Below are positions 33,520-44,319 of a stretch of 64,000 bases of DNA, piece after piece (the stretch's first letter is position 1; each line of letters opens with the position of its first letter). The notes under the pieces are model-generated. The model was not told the DNA's origin and searched no databases. It worked only from the letters and a program-made list of their open reading frames with translations. The stretch comes from Xiphophorus maculatus (taxonomy: Eukaryota > Chordata > Actinopteri > Cyprinodontiformes > Poeciliidae): contig NC_036447.1 of the NCBI RefSeq assembly GCF_002775205.1, positions 13,684,501-13,748,500 on the forward strand, in the 5' to 3' direction. A program made the translations under genes and the position numbers.

Positions 33520-36500
33520 CTGGAGACAATGCAGGACAGAGAAAGATCTTTATAAGGGCTGCGACAAAACGATTTTAACAATATTCTGATGATTAATGGG
33601 AAAACCATTAATTGTCACAGCCTGTCGATTTTTTCATTTAGAGACACATTAAAAGATAGATTACATTTTTAAAATACAGAAACATGTTATTGCCTAAAAT
33701 GCAAAACCACAGTATTCCTTTTGGTGAAGCATCTTTAGCTAAATAACTTACAGCTCTGGAAAAAAAAAAAAAAAAAAAGATTTTATTCTATGAACTACTG
33801 ACAACATGTCTCTGAAATTATGAGCAAAAATTTGGTATTTATTTGCAGAAAATAAGAAATGGTCAAAATCACAAAAAAGATGCAGTGCTTTCAGACCTCA
33901 AATAACACAAAGAAAACAAGTTCATATTCATTTAGAAACAATACTAATGTTTTACCATCAGGTTTTCAATAGGGTTCAGTGCAGAGGTCGCTTCCTTTTT
34001 TCCCCAGAGCTGTACCTCTACCGTCAAAATGTGAGTAGATCCGTGCCTTCTGCAGGACTTAACATCAAAGGGCTAATCTGATGACTATTCAAATAAGCAA
34101 AAGATGCTTAATTGACCTTTTTTTTTTTTTACAGAATTTGAATCAGGTGAAGCTAAAGCTGTGTGACTCAAGTTTTGAGTAGAACAAATTCATACACAGG
34201 TTTTTGAGAGTCAGCATACTCGAGTGATTACTAAATTAATTGATTTTTTTCAATAACTGATTCATCATGATGAATCTGATTAAACATTATGAGACTTCTT
34301 TTTACTTTCTTTTTTTTTTCTCCTGTCACAGTCCAAAGCATGACCATTAAGGTAATTGGTCTCTAAGGTTCGGCATGAGTGTGTGTGAGTTGTGTTTCTG
34401 TGTGCCTCTGATGGACAGGTGACCTGTCCGGGGTGTATCCTGCTTGTTACCCAACGACAGCTGGAGATGGGTAACAGCCCCCCCCACCGCAACGCTCAAT
34501 ACACAAGCGAGTATAGATGATGGACGGAAGAATGAAAGTCTTATTCAATAACATTCATATCAAAAAAACTCTCCATTGCTGTAGTGAATAAAACCTTCAA
34601 ATCTTTAAGTGATAATGAACTCATTAATTTAATTATAGTGGATCAAATAAAGTCACTTTTCCCTTTAAGAAGCCTAGTGGCTTCTTCTGGATTGAACCTG
34701 AGGGATTCAGGCAGGAGGAGAACTCCGTCACCAAGGCTGCAGCCGTAACATCCAACTAATGACCCTCCACCACAGGCAGTAAACCATGCTGCTGCTGCAT
34801 CACTTCACAGCAACCATCCACACTCAAAGAGAAGTGTTTCAATGTTGCAAGTAAGATCCTTTTCATCTCCATTAATTGAAAAAAAATGCCATGCAGTTCA
34901 GAATTCCCTGAAAACATGAATACCATCTACAAACAGAGTAAATTCACTCTACTTATTTTTGACCTTATGTAATTAAAAATTCTCTTCTTGAAAATTGCTC
35001 GCGGTGTGAGTCATCAGCCAAGCTTACCCAAATAACAGGCTTTGAAAAGAGTAAGTCTTTGTGTTCTGATGGCAAGTTGGACTCTATTAGCATATTTTTC
35101 CCTTTCAATATATGATGAAAAAGGAATAATACATAAATATCCTTGGAGGAATAACAGGAGATGGAGCTTTTTTCAAGGAATGTGACATAAAGAGAATAAA
35201 ATCTGTCAATTTCGGCTGGGTCAAAACACAATAAATAAATAAAACATTCATCTTCTTAGAGAAAGCCACAGTGCGACCAGGCTGGAATAGCAAAACCATG
35301 GGGCGTGCCGTGGTGGCGTAGGGGTTAGCGTGACCCACATTTGGAGGCCTCAAGTCCTCGACGCGGCTGTCGTGGGTTCGACTCCCGGACCCGGCAACGT
35401 TTACCGCATGTCTTTCTCCTTCCCCCTTTCCACCTACCATTTTATTTTCACTGTCATGTTTTTATAGGAAACAAAGTGATGACGAAGAGAGAGCCCAGAA
35501 CTTTGTTAAAAGACTCCGACCTGTTTAGAAGAGAACGCCTTCCTGTGAACAAAACGATGCAATTTTTGTCGCGTGACTACGTCAATGAGACCCGATTTTG
35601 ACATTTTGGACAAAGAATCGGAAAGCCTTAAGGCTGTGAGAGAAAGCAACACTTCATGTGTTACAGAATAATTGTTGTGTCTGTCATGAAATGTGCCGGA
35701 TATTTGCAGCATATTGGAAAATTGCCATCTGCAGAAATGCCCCTGGTCAAAAACAACCAATCGGAGCCAGGAGGGAAGCCTTAGTGTTGTCAATCAAGCT
35801 TGCGTACGCGCCGCTAAATGTGCTAATGGTAAAGAAACAACTTATTGTTCCAGGAAAACAGCTTATTCATCGTGCTAACTAGCCTGAGCATTCATGGCAG
35901 GCTCTGTTGTGGTGATCCAGCTATAGTGTAGGAGAGTGGAAGGGGGACAAGTGATGTGAGCAGCACGTACATGAGGTGATTGACAGCACTAAGCTTCCTC
36001 CTGGCTCTGATTGGTTGTTTGACTGAACAATGCCTTTGTGCATGTCAGCAGGTTCGTAGGAAAACAGCAGAAAAACTAAATTTGTACACAGATTACCCGT
36101 CTCGTATTATATTGTCATAACATGGTGGCAGTTTTAACGAATATCAAAAAACTTATTTTTTTAAATAAAAGTTACATATTGCAGCTTTATTGCACATGTA
36201 AACGCTGGGTTAGACTAACCACTCTTCCAATAGCAGCAAAACATGCGATATTTTACACACTATAATAAACTTTGACAGAGAATCCCAGTAGAAATCATTA
36301 TAGATTAATGTTTGCTCAGTTAAAATGGGGTTTAGGGTTGAAGGTCTTTCCGCCTTCTCTGCCTTGTTAAAAATTGCTAACAAATATCAAACTGTGTTGC
36401 AAGCATTTTTGTTCTAGTAACACAGTGTGATAGAATCTGTAATAGCTTTCCATCTAGACACCACTGGATACTAAGCCTCTACTGTACCAAGTCACAGTGT

Positions 36501-39500
36501 GGAAAAAAAATAGTCAAAGCACAGACCAACATAATTATATTGCAGAGCAGACTGTCCACTACTCACACAAAAAGAGAGATTCCGCTAACAAAACTGACCC
36601 GAAAGAAAATGGGTCATTCATATTAATACATGGCCATTTTTAAATATTCAAGGATAATAATTACTGTCCTAATCCATGCACTGTGGCCACCAAGAGCTGT
36701 GCTCAGCAGAAATAGTTACATAACAGTTAAATTACGCTTAATGTGCTTTGAAGACACAAGGTACAGACCCATTTTTAGTGGGCTGGACAGGTCATTGTGT
36801 GCATTTATCAAGTCAAATTTTCTGCATAGCATATTTCAAAGTGCTTTTCATCATAACACATCAGTCATCAATTGTAAAACAACCAATAAATATTACATTA
36901 TCAATCCATATTACATTACATTTCTTTTAATTAGGTACAATCTTCCGCTGATCAATGGCTCAATTTCATAATTATTTTTGCTTAAAATACAATTTATGGA
37001 AAGCCAATGACAGACTTAATTCGATGGTAATGATCTGATAATAAACACCGTGTGATAGCAAAACAAAGTATGTATGCCACTTTAAACCCATTGCTTTCCA
37101 CTATTACTATTATTATTACTATGATCATGAAAAAAAATTGTCAAAATGTGCAACACTCCAAGGGGGGAAATGTGGATCAAAGTTTACAAACTCTGAACAT
37201 CACATCAAATTTTACAGGATGAAGGTTTAACTTAGAAAACTGAAAAAAATTTTCCTTATTAAACAACATTTCTCTGCCTACATTCATCAGGCAGAACTTA
37301 ATATTATCAAGATAAAAAGACAGGATTTAAATTAATAACCATGACTAGGCCATTACTGTTTATTGCGATAAACAATAAATCAATTAATCGCATGATAAAT
37401 TAAAACTATCAACCTTATTTTAATTTATCGGCTTTATCGTTTCTTCTGCCTTTTTCTCTTTCTGTTGATGACACTGAATGAAAAAAGGCTCAACTCCGGT
37501 GCTCTCCACTGATCCTCCCTTCCTCATTTCCTTAGTGTAAAGCCCAGCGCACACTACACGATCTCAGAGCTGTCGGCCCATTTTCAAAACCTGACAGACC
37601 ACACATTAGCCGACAGAAATCCTAGGTATAACGGTTCGATGGGGTTCGTTCCTGCCGTGTGGTGTCCAACGAATTATTGCATCAGGTAGTCGGATGTGCC
37701 CATCTTCTCTATTTAAATCTAATTATTACTATAGGGCAACATAGTATACAGACTTCATAATCTGCAGTCTTTTGACTGAATGCAGTATTTATTTCCACTT
37801 TGGCTTTATGTTGTTTGGTTTTTTTTTCCAGTACATGTTTTGTTAATGGAGACTGAGAATCCATTTTATTTTTGGTTGTTTTGTTTATCAGTTCCAGTGT
37901 TAAGTGTTCTTTTGAAAATAAAGTGCATCTATCTAAAGCAAGACATTACATACATTATTACATCATTTCCATTAAATCAGTGTAAAAAGGTCTTCAAACA
38001 ATATTACCGTTTATCGCAATGATTTTTGAGACAATTAATCGCTCAGCAAAATTTGTTATCGTGACAGGCCAAACCATTACTTCCCTCTTCTTATTTTTTT
38101 GTAGCGGTGAATCGGCATTCACCGCTAAAATGCCTTGAATGCATTGTAGCGTTCACAATACACAATTTGGCACCGTCAGTCCAACTTGTGCAATTTGTGA
38201 ATCTTAAGTCTGTGCACGTCCCGGAGACTGACTCTGCATGGCTGTGATTACTGTCTCAACTGGATGTAGTGCAGAATCTTTTCCATTTTTTTTTTGTTAC
38301 AGTTTTCAGCACCTCCAAACAGAGTGGTTAGACTGATGGAAGACTAGAAAGTCCCATAAAAATATCTGCCTTGTGACAGTCGCTGTACTTGTCTGATTAC
38401 TCTAAAAGCAGGAAGGAAAGGAGGAAAGGAGGAACGAGTTGTTCGTGATGAAGAAGCAGGGAAAAGAGAAGCGCTCTGAATGCCGCTATTAAAGAGAGCA
38501 AGAGAGAGAGAGCCGAGGAAAACAGAAAATTGTTCGTCTCACCACGATGATACCACTGAGAAAATTGCAGCAGCATTTAAACTGTATGAAATGTTAAAGC
38601 CAATGTAGCAGCAAGACTAAATCAGATGCATCTCAGCACTTTGATGGATTTAGAGATGAAGCTGAAAATTTGGTCAAATCTGGTTTTTAAAAGCCACATT
38701 TTGTTTTTATTTTTTTCCCTTGAGTGAGATAGTTACTTTACCTCAAAATGTGATACCTTCTGTCAAAGAAAAGCTTTTAGAACAATTTTCAGATCGCAAG
38801 TTTCTAGAACGAACGGATTTCTAGGGTTTGGCAATGACTGAAGTAAAGTGAAGGCTTGCGTCATCTCAAAAAGTTGTTTGAATCTTAACAAGTCCCTTTT
38901 TCACGGTGTAGACAAAATGAAACTGACCAAAATATCTGTACAAACAGATGGTTGCAAAAAAGAACCAGAGTGAAAGCATGAGAGCTGAATTATCAGTCAG
39001 TCTGAAGGGGGAGACCTTCTACGATATTTAGTTTAGATTTTTGGGACGAGGAAGAGGGAGTCACCGTTTCCGCCTTTCCTGCAGGTGGCGGTTAGACCGC
39101 CATTCCAGTACAAATCCTCTGCTACTTTCCCTTCCTTCAATAAGAAGCAGCAATTTTGCCCTTTTTCCCCATCTCCACTTTGTTTTCCTTCATTAAACAA
39201 TGTCACCATGGGAACCTCTAAGACTTTTTGTAAATCAGAGATTAAATTTAAATAGTTTACATCTTGTTAAAATTATTTTATTACATCATGATACAACTGG
39301 TCCTAATTAGGGAGCATGAGGGTGCACATGCAAAACATTTTAACAGTTTTGTTTTAAAGAAAGATAGCAGTAATCACTAATTAACTTAAAATGTACAAAA
39401 TATTCAACAAAATTAAATATCAAACGGATAAAGCAGCAAGCTTAGAGAACTGCATTCTATGTTTTTTTTGCAAATAATATTTCGGCAGATTTAAAAGTTT

Positions 39501-41074
39501 GAGTGAAACTTGTTTGCGGGTGCATTAGATAACAGTTTTCTCGGTAAAACAAATTGAGGGTATTTTTCTCACATATTTCAGTCACCAAATTGATTTTCAA
39601 ACTCGAGCTGCAGACTTGAGGAAAACATCTCATTACAGAAAACTCACTAACTGACAACAGTTTGCTCAAAAGAAAAGCAGCAACAACTTGAACAAACTAA
39701 AGAAGTTTCCCAGAAACAACCTCGGAGGAACAAATGATCATTCTCACTTCGTCTCCGTGCCGCATTCATCTGACCTCTCTGCCGTCTCTCTGAATTAACT
39801 TCCTCACCTCGTTTTATGTGTCCGAATCTAGGAAGATGGCAATGAGTTTATAAAAGCACATAACTGCAGGCTGAGCCACCTTAACACACCAAGTTTCATA
39901 TTTTTTAAATAAAGTCCCAAGAGTTCGCTAAATACTCAAACACCCTGAAGATATTTTTTTTGTTGAAACCACAATCTGTATTTTATCAGATTGTGTGCTA
40001 TCAGATAATGTGCTAAACTAAATAACAAGTGTACAGAAATATTTTACAACCAGAGAGCCTGAATAATTAGATAATATTTGATCCAGTCCAAGCAGTTCTT
40101 TCCTATATGGTCCAGTCCTGTGAGGCATAGTCAGACCTTTCTACTCAAACACATCTAAAAATCAAATGCAACTCATTGCTCTCAGAGGTCGGCTGATAAT
40201 TTAATACAGCTGTTTTTGAAGGTTAAATGAGTAAGGTCATGAAGAGCAAGGACCACAACAGGTAAGTCAAGAAGAATCTTCTGGAGCAATCTAAAGCAGG
40301 ATCTGGTTAGAGAACAACAATATCTCGAGCTTTAAGCATCAAACAGAGCTCTGTTCAATCTCACATCAGAATATGGAAGAGCATTCCCATTTGTTCTTCC
40401 ATTTTGGAAAAAAAACATCTCAGTCTTTAGATGTGTGAAGATGGTAGCAACACTCTCCAGAAAACCTTCAGCTGAAGTAGGCAAAAAATATTTGGAAAAA
40501 TAATTAAGTATTATGTGTTTTCCTTTCTGGCTGGTTTATGACAGAAAATACCAAATAAAACATATTTGGTGGAAATTAATGGGGGGATATGCATGTGTGG
40601 GTATTTATTATTTTGCCTCAACACAGACTGTGGAGTGTCCTTTTTTTTTTCACCATTCTTTTTTTTTTATATATATATAAAATAAACAGAGAAGCCTGTT
40701 AAGAGTCATCCACAGAGCTGTTCAGGAGAGTTCATGATGATGTGGATAACAAGACCAGAAATGCAACACTATACAAACAAAAATAATGACCTGCATGGAC
40801 TGACCTTAAAGCAATTATTTCAAGCCCTTGTCAAGTGTAACCCTTGCTTGATGGCACTTACACGGTTATTCTCTGCTGCCCAGAGAACGAGCTCCTTTGG
40901 GTTTTCTTTGAGTGCGTCCTCCTTTTCCTGATACCACTCCTCGCTGTGCGTCTCCTCGTCCACCTCTTCCTCTTCGTCCTTGCTCGCGGTCCAGGAACTC
41001 GTGGGCCCTCTGGGGATCAGGTGTCCGTGGGTGTCGAGCAGCTCAAGCTGGTTGAAATCTTCTGGAAACTCCAT
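33034..41074 (-). CDS. ankrd49: Ankyrin repeat domain-containing protein 49
   Basis: Two coding exons on minus, 41074-40862 and 33519-33034, join in phase 0 through CGT|GTAAGT and CTCCAG|CTCACC to give 232 residues (human ANKRD49 has about 239). The acidic N-terminal part contains FNQLELLDTHGHLIP and ELVLWAAENNR, both near-identical to the mammalian protein. Three ankyrin repeats follow, with TPLH motifs at 95-98, 128-131 and 161-164, and a degenerate fourth (GETAGDVARRS, 199-209). The family is a small nuclear ankyrin protein linked to globin induction and spermatogenesis in mammals. The start ATG follows a 32-base untranslated segment after a TTTTAG acceptor at 41107, so a 5' non-coding exon probably lies upstream, near 43.8 kb. 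It is transcribed divergently from gpr83. Confidence 0.95.
33751..34012. mobile_element. Tc1/mariner-type MITE (262 bp)
   Basis: The terminal inverted repeats CAGCTCTGGAAAAAA and TTTTTTCCCCAGAGCTG are flanked by TA on both sides (33749-33750, 34013-34014). It is a well-known teleost MITE type with no coding capacity, in the ankrd49 intron. Confidence 0.85.
34330..34530 (+). mobile_element. Diverged SINE-like fragment
   Basis: AGTCCAAAGCATGACCATTA, AAGGTAATTGGTCTCTAAGG, GGTGACCTGTCCGGGGTGTA and GATGGACGGAAGA follow the same order as in the SINE at 57503-57862. The tRNA head is absent. Confidence 0.6.
35301..35470 (+). mobile_element. tRNA-derived SINE
   Basis: It starts GGGCGTGCCGTGGTGGCGTA, with an A box around 35313-35323 and a B box GGGTTCGACTCC at 35373-35384, followed by the CATGTCTTTCTCCTTCCCCC body. 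It is the plus-strand relative of the copy at 7366-7566. The 3' end is approximate. Confidence 0.75.
35520..36190. mobile_element. Repetitive element with internal 40-bp inverted repeats
   Basis: 35755-35796 (CAACCAATCGGAGCCAGGAG and onward to TCAATCA) and 35973-36014 (TGATTGACAGCACTAAGCTT onward to GATTGGTTG) are near-perfect reverse complements of each other. The unit ends near ACATATTGCAGCTTT, a terminus common in teleost MITEs. Boundaries are approximate. Confidence 0.5.
37346..38072 (+). mobile_element. hAT-type non-autonomous element, copy 1 (internally shorter)
   Basis: It shares long stretches with the copy at 41209-42464, including GAGCTGTCGGCCCATTTTCA and GAGACTGAGAATCCATTTT, and ends GTGACAGGCC. 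It lacks about 550 central bases present in the other copy. The flanks ACCATGAC / ACCATTAC are a likely 8-bp target duplication with one mismatch. Confidence 0.75.
38081..40730. other. ankrd49 intron, nothing recognised
   Basis: AT-rich intronic DNA with poly(T)/poly(A) runs and a GGAAAGGAGGAAAGGAGGAA purine tract at 38412-38431. No coding or RNA gene signal was found. Confidence 0.5.
40862..41074 (-). CDS. ankrd49: ankrd49 coding exon 1
   Basis: Encodes residues 1-71, starting MEFPEDFNQLELLDTHG and ending LVLWAAENNR. The human protein has an extra N-terminal segment before the matching FNQLELL, so this start is later than in mammals but conserved from that point. The exon begins at 41106 with 32 bases of 5' UTR. 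Confidence 0.92.
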
Positions 41075-41208
41075 TCCACACCGAGTTTGTTAAAGAGCCT
41101 GAGACGCTAAAAGACATGAAGTCAGAATGACTTGAGTAACTGAAGGAAAATCTTGAGTCAAACCGCTGTGCAAATATTACATAAACAGTCGTACATGATG
41201 ATAATATT

Positions 41209-42464
41209 TAGGCCTGTCGCGATAAACGATAAATCGATTAATCGTACGATAAATTAAAACTATCGACGTCATTTCAATTATCGGCACTATCGTCTCTTCC
41301 GCCCTTTTTCTCTTTCTGTTGATGACACCGAATGAAAAAAGGCTCAACTCCGGTGCTCTCCACTGACCCTCCCTTCCTCATTTACTTAGTGTAAAGTCCA
41401 GCACAGAGCTGTCGGCCCATTTTCAAAACCTGACAGACCACAAATTAGCCGACAGAAATCCTAGGTATAACTGTTCGATCGGGTTCGTTCCTGCCGTGTG
41501 GTGTCCAACAATGGGCACAAAATAATGGCTACAAGTCCAGTGAACTAATTTAAAAACCAGGCATTAATCAATGCTTTACTACAATCTACCTGCAGTGCAT
41601 GTGGCTAGTGTCAGCGTAAACTCCTGACTGAATGAAAATCATTATAACCTATTTACGTCACGTTAACGAAGAACAGCTGAAAAGTTACCGGGTTTATCAA
41701 CTGCGGTAGCAATTTCGCTCCAACTCCTCCCTTTGTCATTTCTATATTCTTTGCATGTTGAATAAACATTAATGTTGTTTCCACATATCATCTCCAATGT
41801 TCGCTGGACTTCGGGTTGCGCGTGTCAGCTGTTTGGGATTCCCGAAGTAATTTCCCCTCAGAAAACACGGAGGAGAATCCGCGCTTTCTGATTGGCTCCC
41901 TGTCACATTCAACAGGCTGCGTTAAAGATCCCAGTCGGGGAAAAACCCTGATTTAGATCGGAGCGGCAACGAGGATCTACCGTAACACACCACACAATCT
42001 TAGAAAGACCAACGTTTTAAGATTGTTGTATGGGGAAAAATAGGAGCAAAAAATCATGTAGTGTGAATTATTGCATCAGGTAGTCGATGTGCCCATCTTC
42101 TCTATTTAAATCGAATTATTACTGAAGGGCAACATAGTATACAGACGTCATAATCTGCACTCTTTTGATTGAATGCAGTATTTATTTACACTTTGGCTTT
42201 ATGTTGTTTAGTTTTTATCAAGTACATTTTTTGTTAATGGAGACTGAGAATCCATTTTGTTTTTGGTTATTTTGTTTATCAGTTCCAGTGTTTAGTGTTC
42301 TTTTGAAAATAAAGTGTATCTATCTTTGGCAGGAAATCACATGCATTATTACGTCATTTCCATTAAATCAGTGTAAAAAGGTCTTCAGACAATATTATCG
42401 TTTATCGCAATAGTTTTTTGAGACAATTAATCGCTCAGCAAAATTTGCTATCGTGACAGGCCTA
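41209..42464 (+). mobile_element. hAT-type non-autonomous element, copy 2 (1256 bp)
   Basis: The terminal inverted repeats TAGGCCTGTCGCGATA and TATCGTGACAGGCCTA are flanked by perfect 8-bp duplications ATAATATT (41201-41208, 42465-42472). There is no transposase frame. The extra central part, relative to copy 1, ends in AATCATGTAGTGTGAATT, while GTGTAAAGTCCAGCACA lies to the left, hinting that the ancestral element contained a second nested MITE. Confidence 0.9.
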
Positions 42465-42889
42465 ATAATATTGCATAAAATACTGAACTAATGATAAATC
42501 TTCCTCTGCCAAGAAAAAAAGTCAGTCTGTCTGAAACTTTACTGTCCAGGAAGGAGATGTGTTCTGTGTCGTAGAGAGGAGTGTTTTGGTTAAAGATGTA
42601 TTTATCAAACCCAGAACAAAAGACCTTGCTGCCTGAAGCTTTAGAGAAAGTCATAATCCACAGTGAAACAACTCCTGTAGCAGTGAAGGGAGGAAAGTCA
42701 AACAGAGGAGAAGAAGCCATTCTCCAAAAGCAATAAAAAGTAAAGTTAAGTCTATGGACCCTTTATTTTCCATTTTAGCGTATTTCTTTAAAATGAATAT
42801 TGAAACAGTGTGAAGCCTCGAGTCTAACTCGTCTAAGCAAGCATACACAACTTTAATACCTTTTAAGGACCTGATTACTCAGTATCTGC

Positions 42890-42966
42890 CACAGACCGGC
42901 GACCTGTCCAGGGTGAACACCGCCTCTCGACCCCGGTAGGGACAAGGGTGTTAGAAAATGACTCAG
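42890..42966 (+). mobile_element. 3' fragment of the 57503-type SINE
   Basis: GGCGACCTGTCCAGGGTGAA, then CGCCTCTCGACCCCGGTAGG and GGGACAAGGGTGTTAGAAAA, match the 3' third of the element at 57503-57862. Confidence 0.7.
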
Positions 42967-43165
42967 TATGTCCTGGAATTTAAAGGCAACACATTATTTA
43001 CGTATTTTTGTTCCCAGAACCGTGTATAATAGCATACGGTTGCTGCATTATCAACTGTGTTGCTTTTTTAAAGTTTTAGAGTTTAAAGATTAATATGTGA
43101 TCGTTCTGGTTTGTAAATTTGTCAAACCTCTATGGTCAAAAAGTGCATTAAGTGGAGGCAACAGT

Positions 43166-43216
43166 ATGCCTGTCACAATAAGCAATAAATCAATTAATCG
43201 CATGGCGAATTAAAAT
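43166..43216 (+). mobile_element. Terminal fragment of a hAT-type element
   Basis: GCCTGTCACAATAAGCAATA followed by AATCAATTAATCGCATG repeats the left terminus of the 37346 and 41209 elements. Only this end is visible. Confidence 0.55.
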
Positions 43217-43749
43217 GAGCTCCATGGTTTCCAGCAGAACAGGGAATCGTTAAAAAGCATTTTGAGAAATGCTGCAAACACCCAGTACGACAGAGATAGT
43301 TAGCACTTTATTTTTTTACAAAAGTGGCACTTTTGCAGGTTTCCCTTTCTAAGCTCAATGATTGCGTGTGTTTTTTTGTGTGTGTTGTTTTTTTTTTAAC
43401 AGTTTTGATTACAGAGACTCGTGCGTTATAATTCATATCAGAAATGACTTCAAGTCTCTCTTACGATCAATAGAAACACTGTAAAGTGCAAGGAAACAAC
43501 AACAAACGCGCTCTGCCCTGCTGAAATAAAAGCTGGTTAGGCTAACATTAGCCGCAGTTCATACTCGTTGTGGAGTAAAACAAGCTGAAAAAAACTCCAA
43601 GCAAAAACATTATCGCTTCATTTAACAGATTTCATTACCGCTAAGCTAAACAACGTAACTAAGACCAGAGTCTTCTGCCACGGACACAAAATAGCAACTG
43701 TTTCAAACTTGCCTTGATGCTTAATTTCGCCTACAACATCTCACAATTT

Positions 43750-43910
43750 TAAAGACACAGAAAATTAAAACAGTCTTCTACCCTGAAAAGGCACATGGGA
43801 TGTGTAGTTCCTTGAAAGCATCACGAATGGAGCGTTTGGGTAGAAGAACAGCATTACCCATAACCCTCCACTGCTTGCCTACTTCTTCGCTGATTTAATT
43901 TCGGGTAGTT
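43750..43910 (-). promoter_or_regulatory. ankrd49: Candidate TATA-less promoter of ankrd49
   Basis: On minus, GGAACTACACATCCCATGTG resembles the ACTACAATTCCCA promoter motif bound by ZNF143 in vertebrates. A second half-similar GGGTTATGGGTAATGCTG lies 60 bases upstream. The position fits an upstream non-coding exon for ankrd49, whose first visible exon begins with an acceptor. No TATA box. Inferred. Confidence 0.35.
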
Positions 43911-43959
43911 CAGTTCAGATGCATCTTGCGTCGCCTTCTGGCCCTTATTGGTGCGGTCT

Positions 43960-44165
43960 CAGTGGGAAATGTCCCAGAAAACACGGTGTTAGAATAAAAG
44001 CTCTCAGTAAAAACGGATTTAGACGAAAAGATCTCAGAAATAAAAGCGTCAGAAAAAACGACCTCATACAAAATGGTCTAAAAACTCTCAGAAAAAAACG
44101 GCCTCGGTCTGACATCTGGCTTTGTTCTAACGTGTGAGGATGTTGTCCTGAAAAAATCTGAGGAT
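43960..44165. repeat. Degenerate short tandem repeat
   Basis: The module CTCAGAAAAAAACGG and variants recur about every 20-25 bases (43972, 44005, 44029, 44050, 44086). A 72-residue Arg/Lys-rich frame over it has no homologue that I recognise. Confidence 0.5.
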
Positions 44166-44319
44166 GTCCTAAAATGTGTAATGACAGAACTTTTCTTGTC
44201 TGACAGTTTCTTCTGTGGTTTGGTCTCCTAAAAGAAACAAACAAACAACCCCCCCGCCTCCCCCCCTGCCCCCCCCAAAAAACCAAACAAACAACAAAAA
44301 CAAACAAAAACGATACACC

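Noticed and set aside
35301..35384. tRNA gene suggested by good A and B boxes
   Set aside because: No cloverleaf anticodon arm, and the unit continues into a SINE body seen in other copies.
40844..41110. 88-residue plus-strand frame opposite ankrd49 exon 1
   Set aside because: Antisense shadow of a conserved coding exon.
37780..42413. Similar 80-82 residue frames in the two hAT-type elements (sharing LLMETENPF)
   Set aside because: Similarity comes from the elements being copies; substitutions fall without codon preference and no protein family is recognised.
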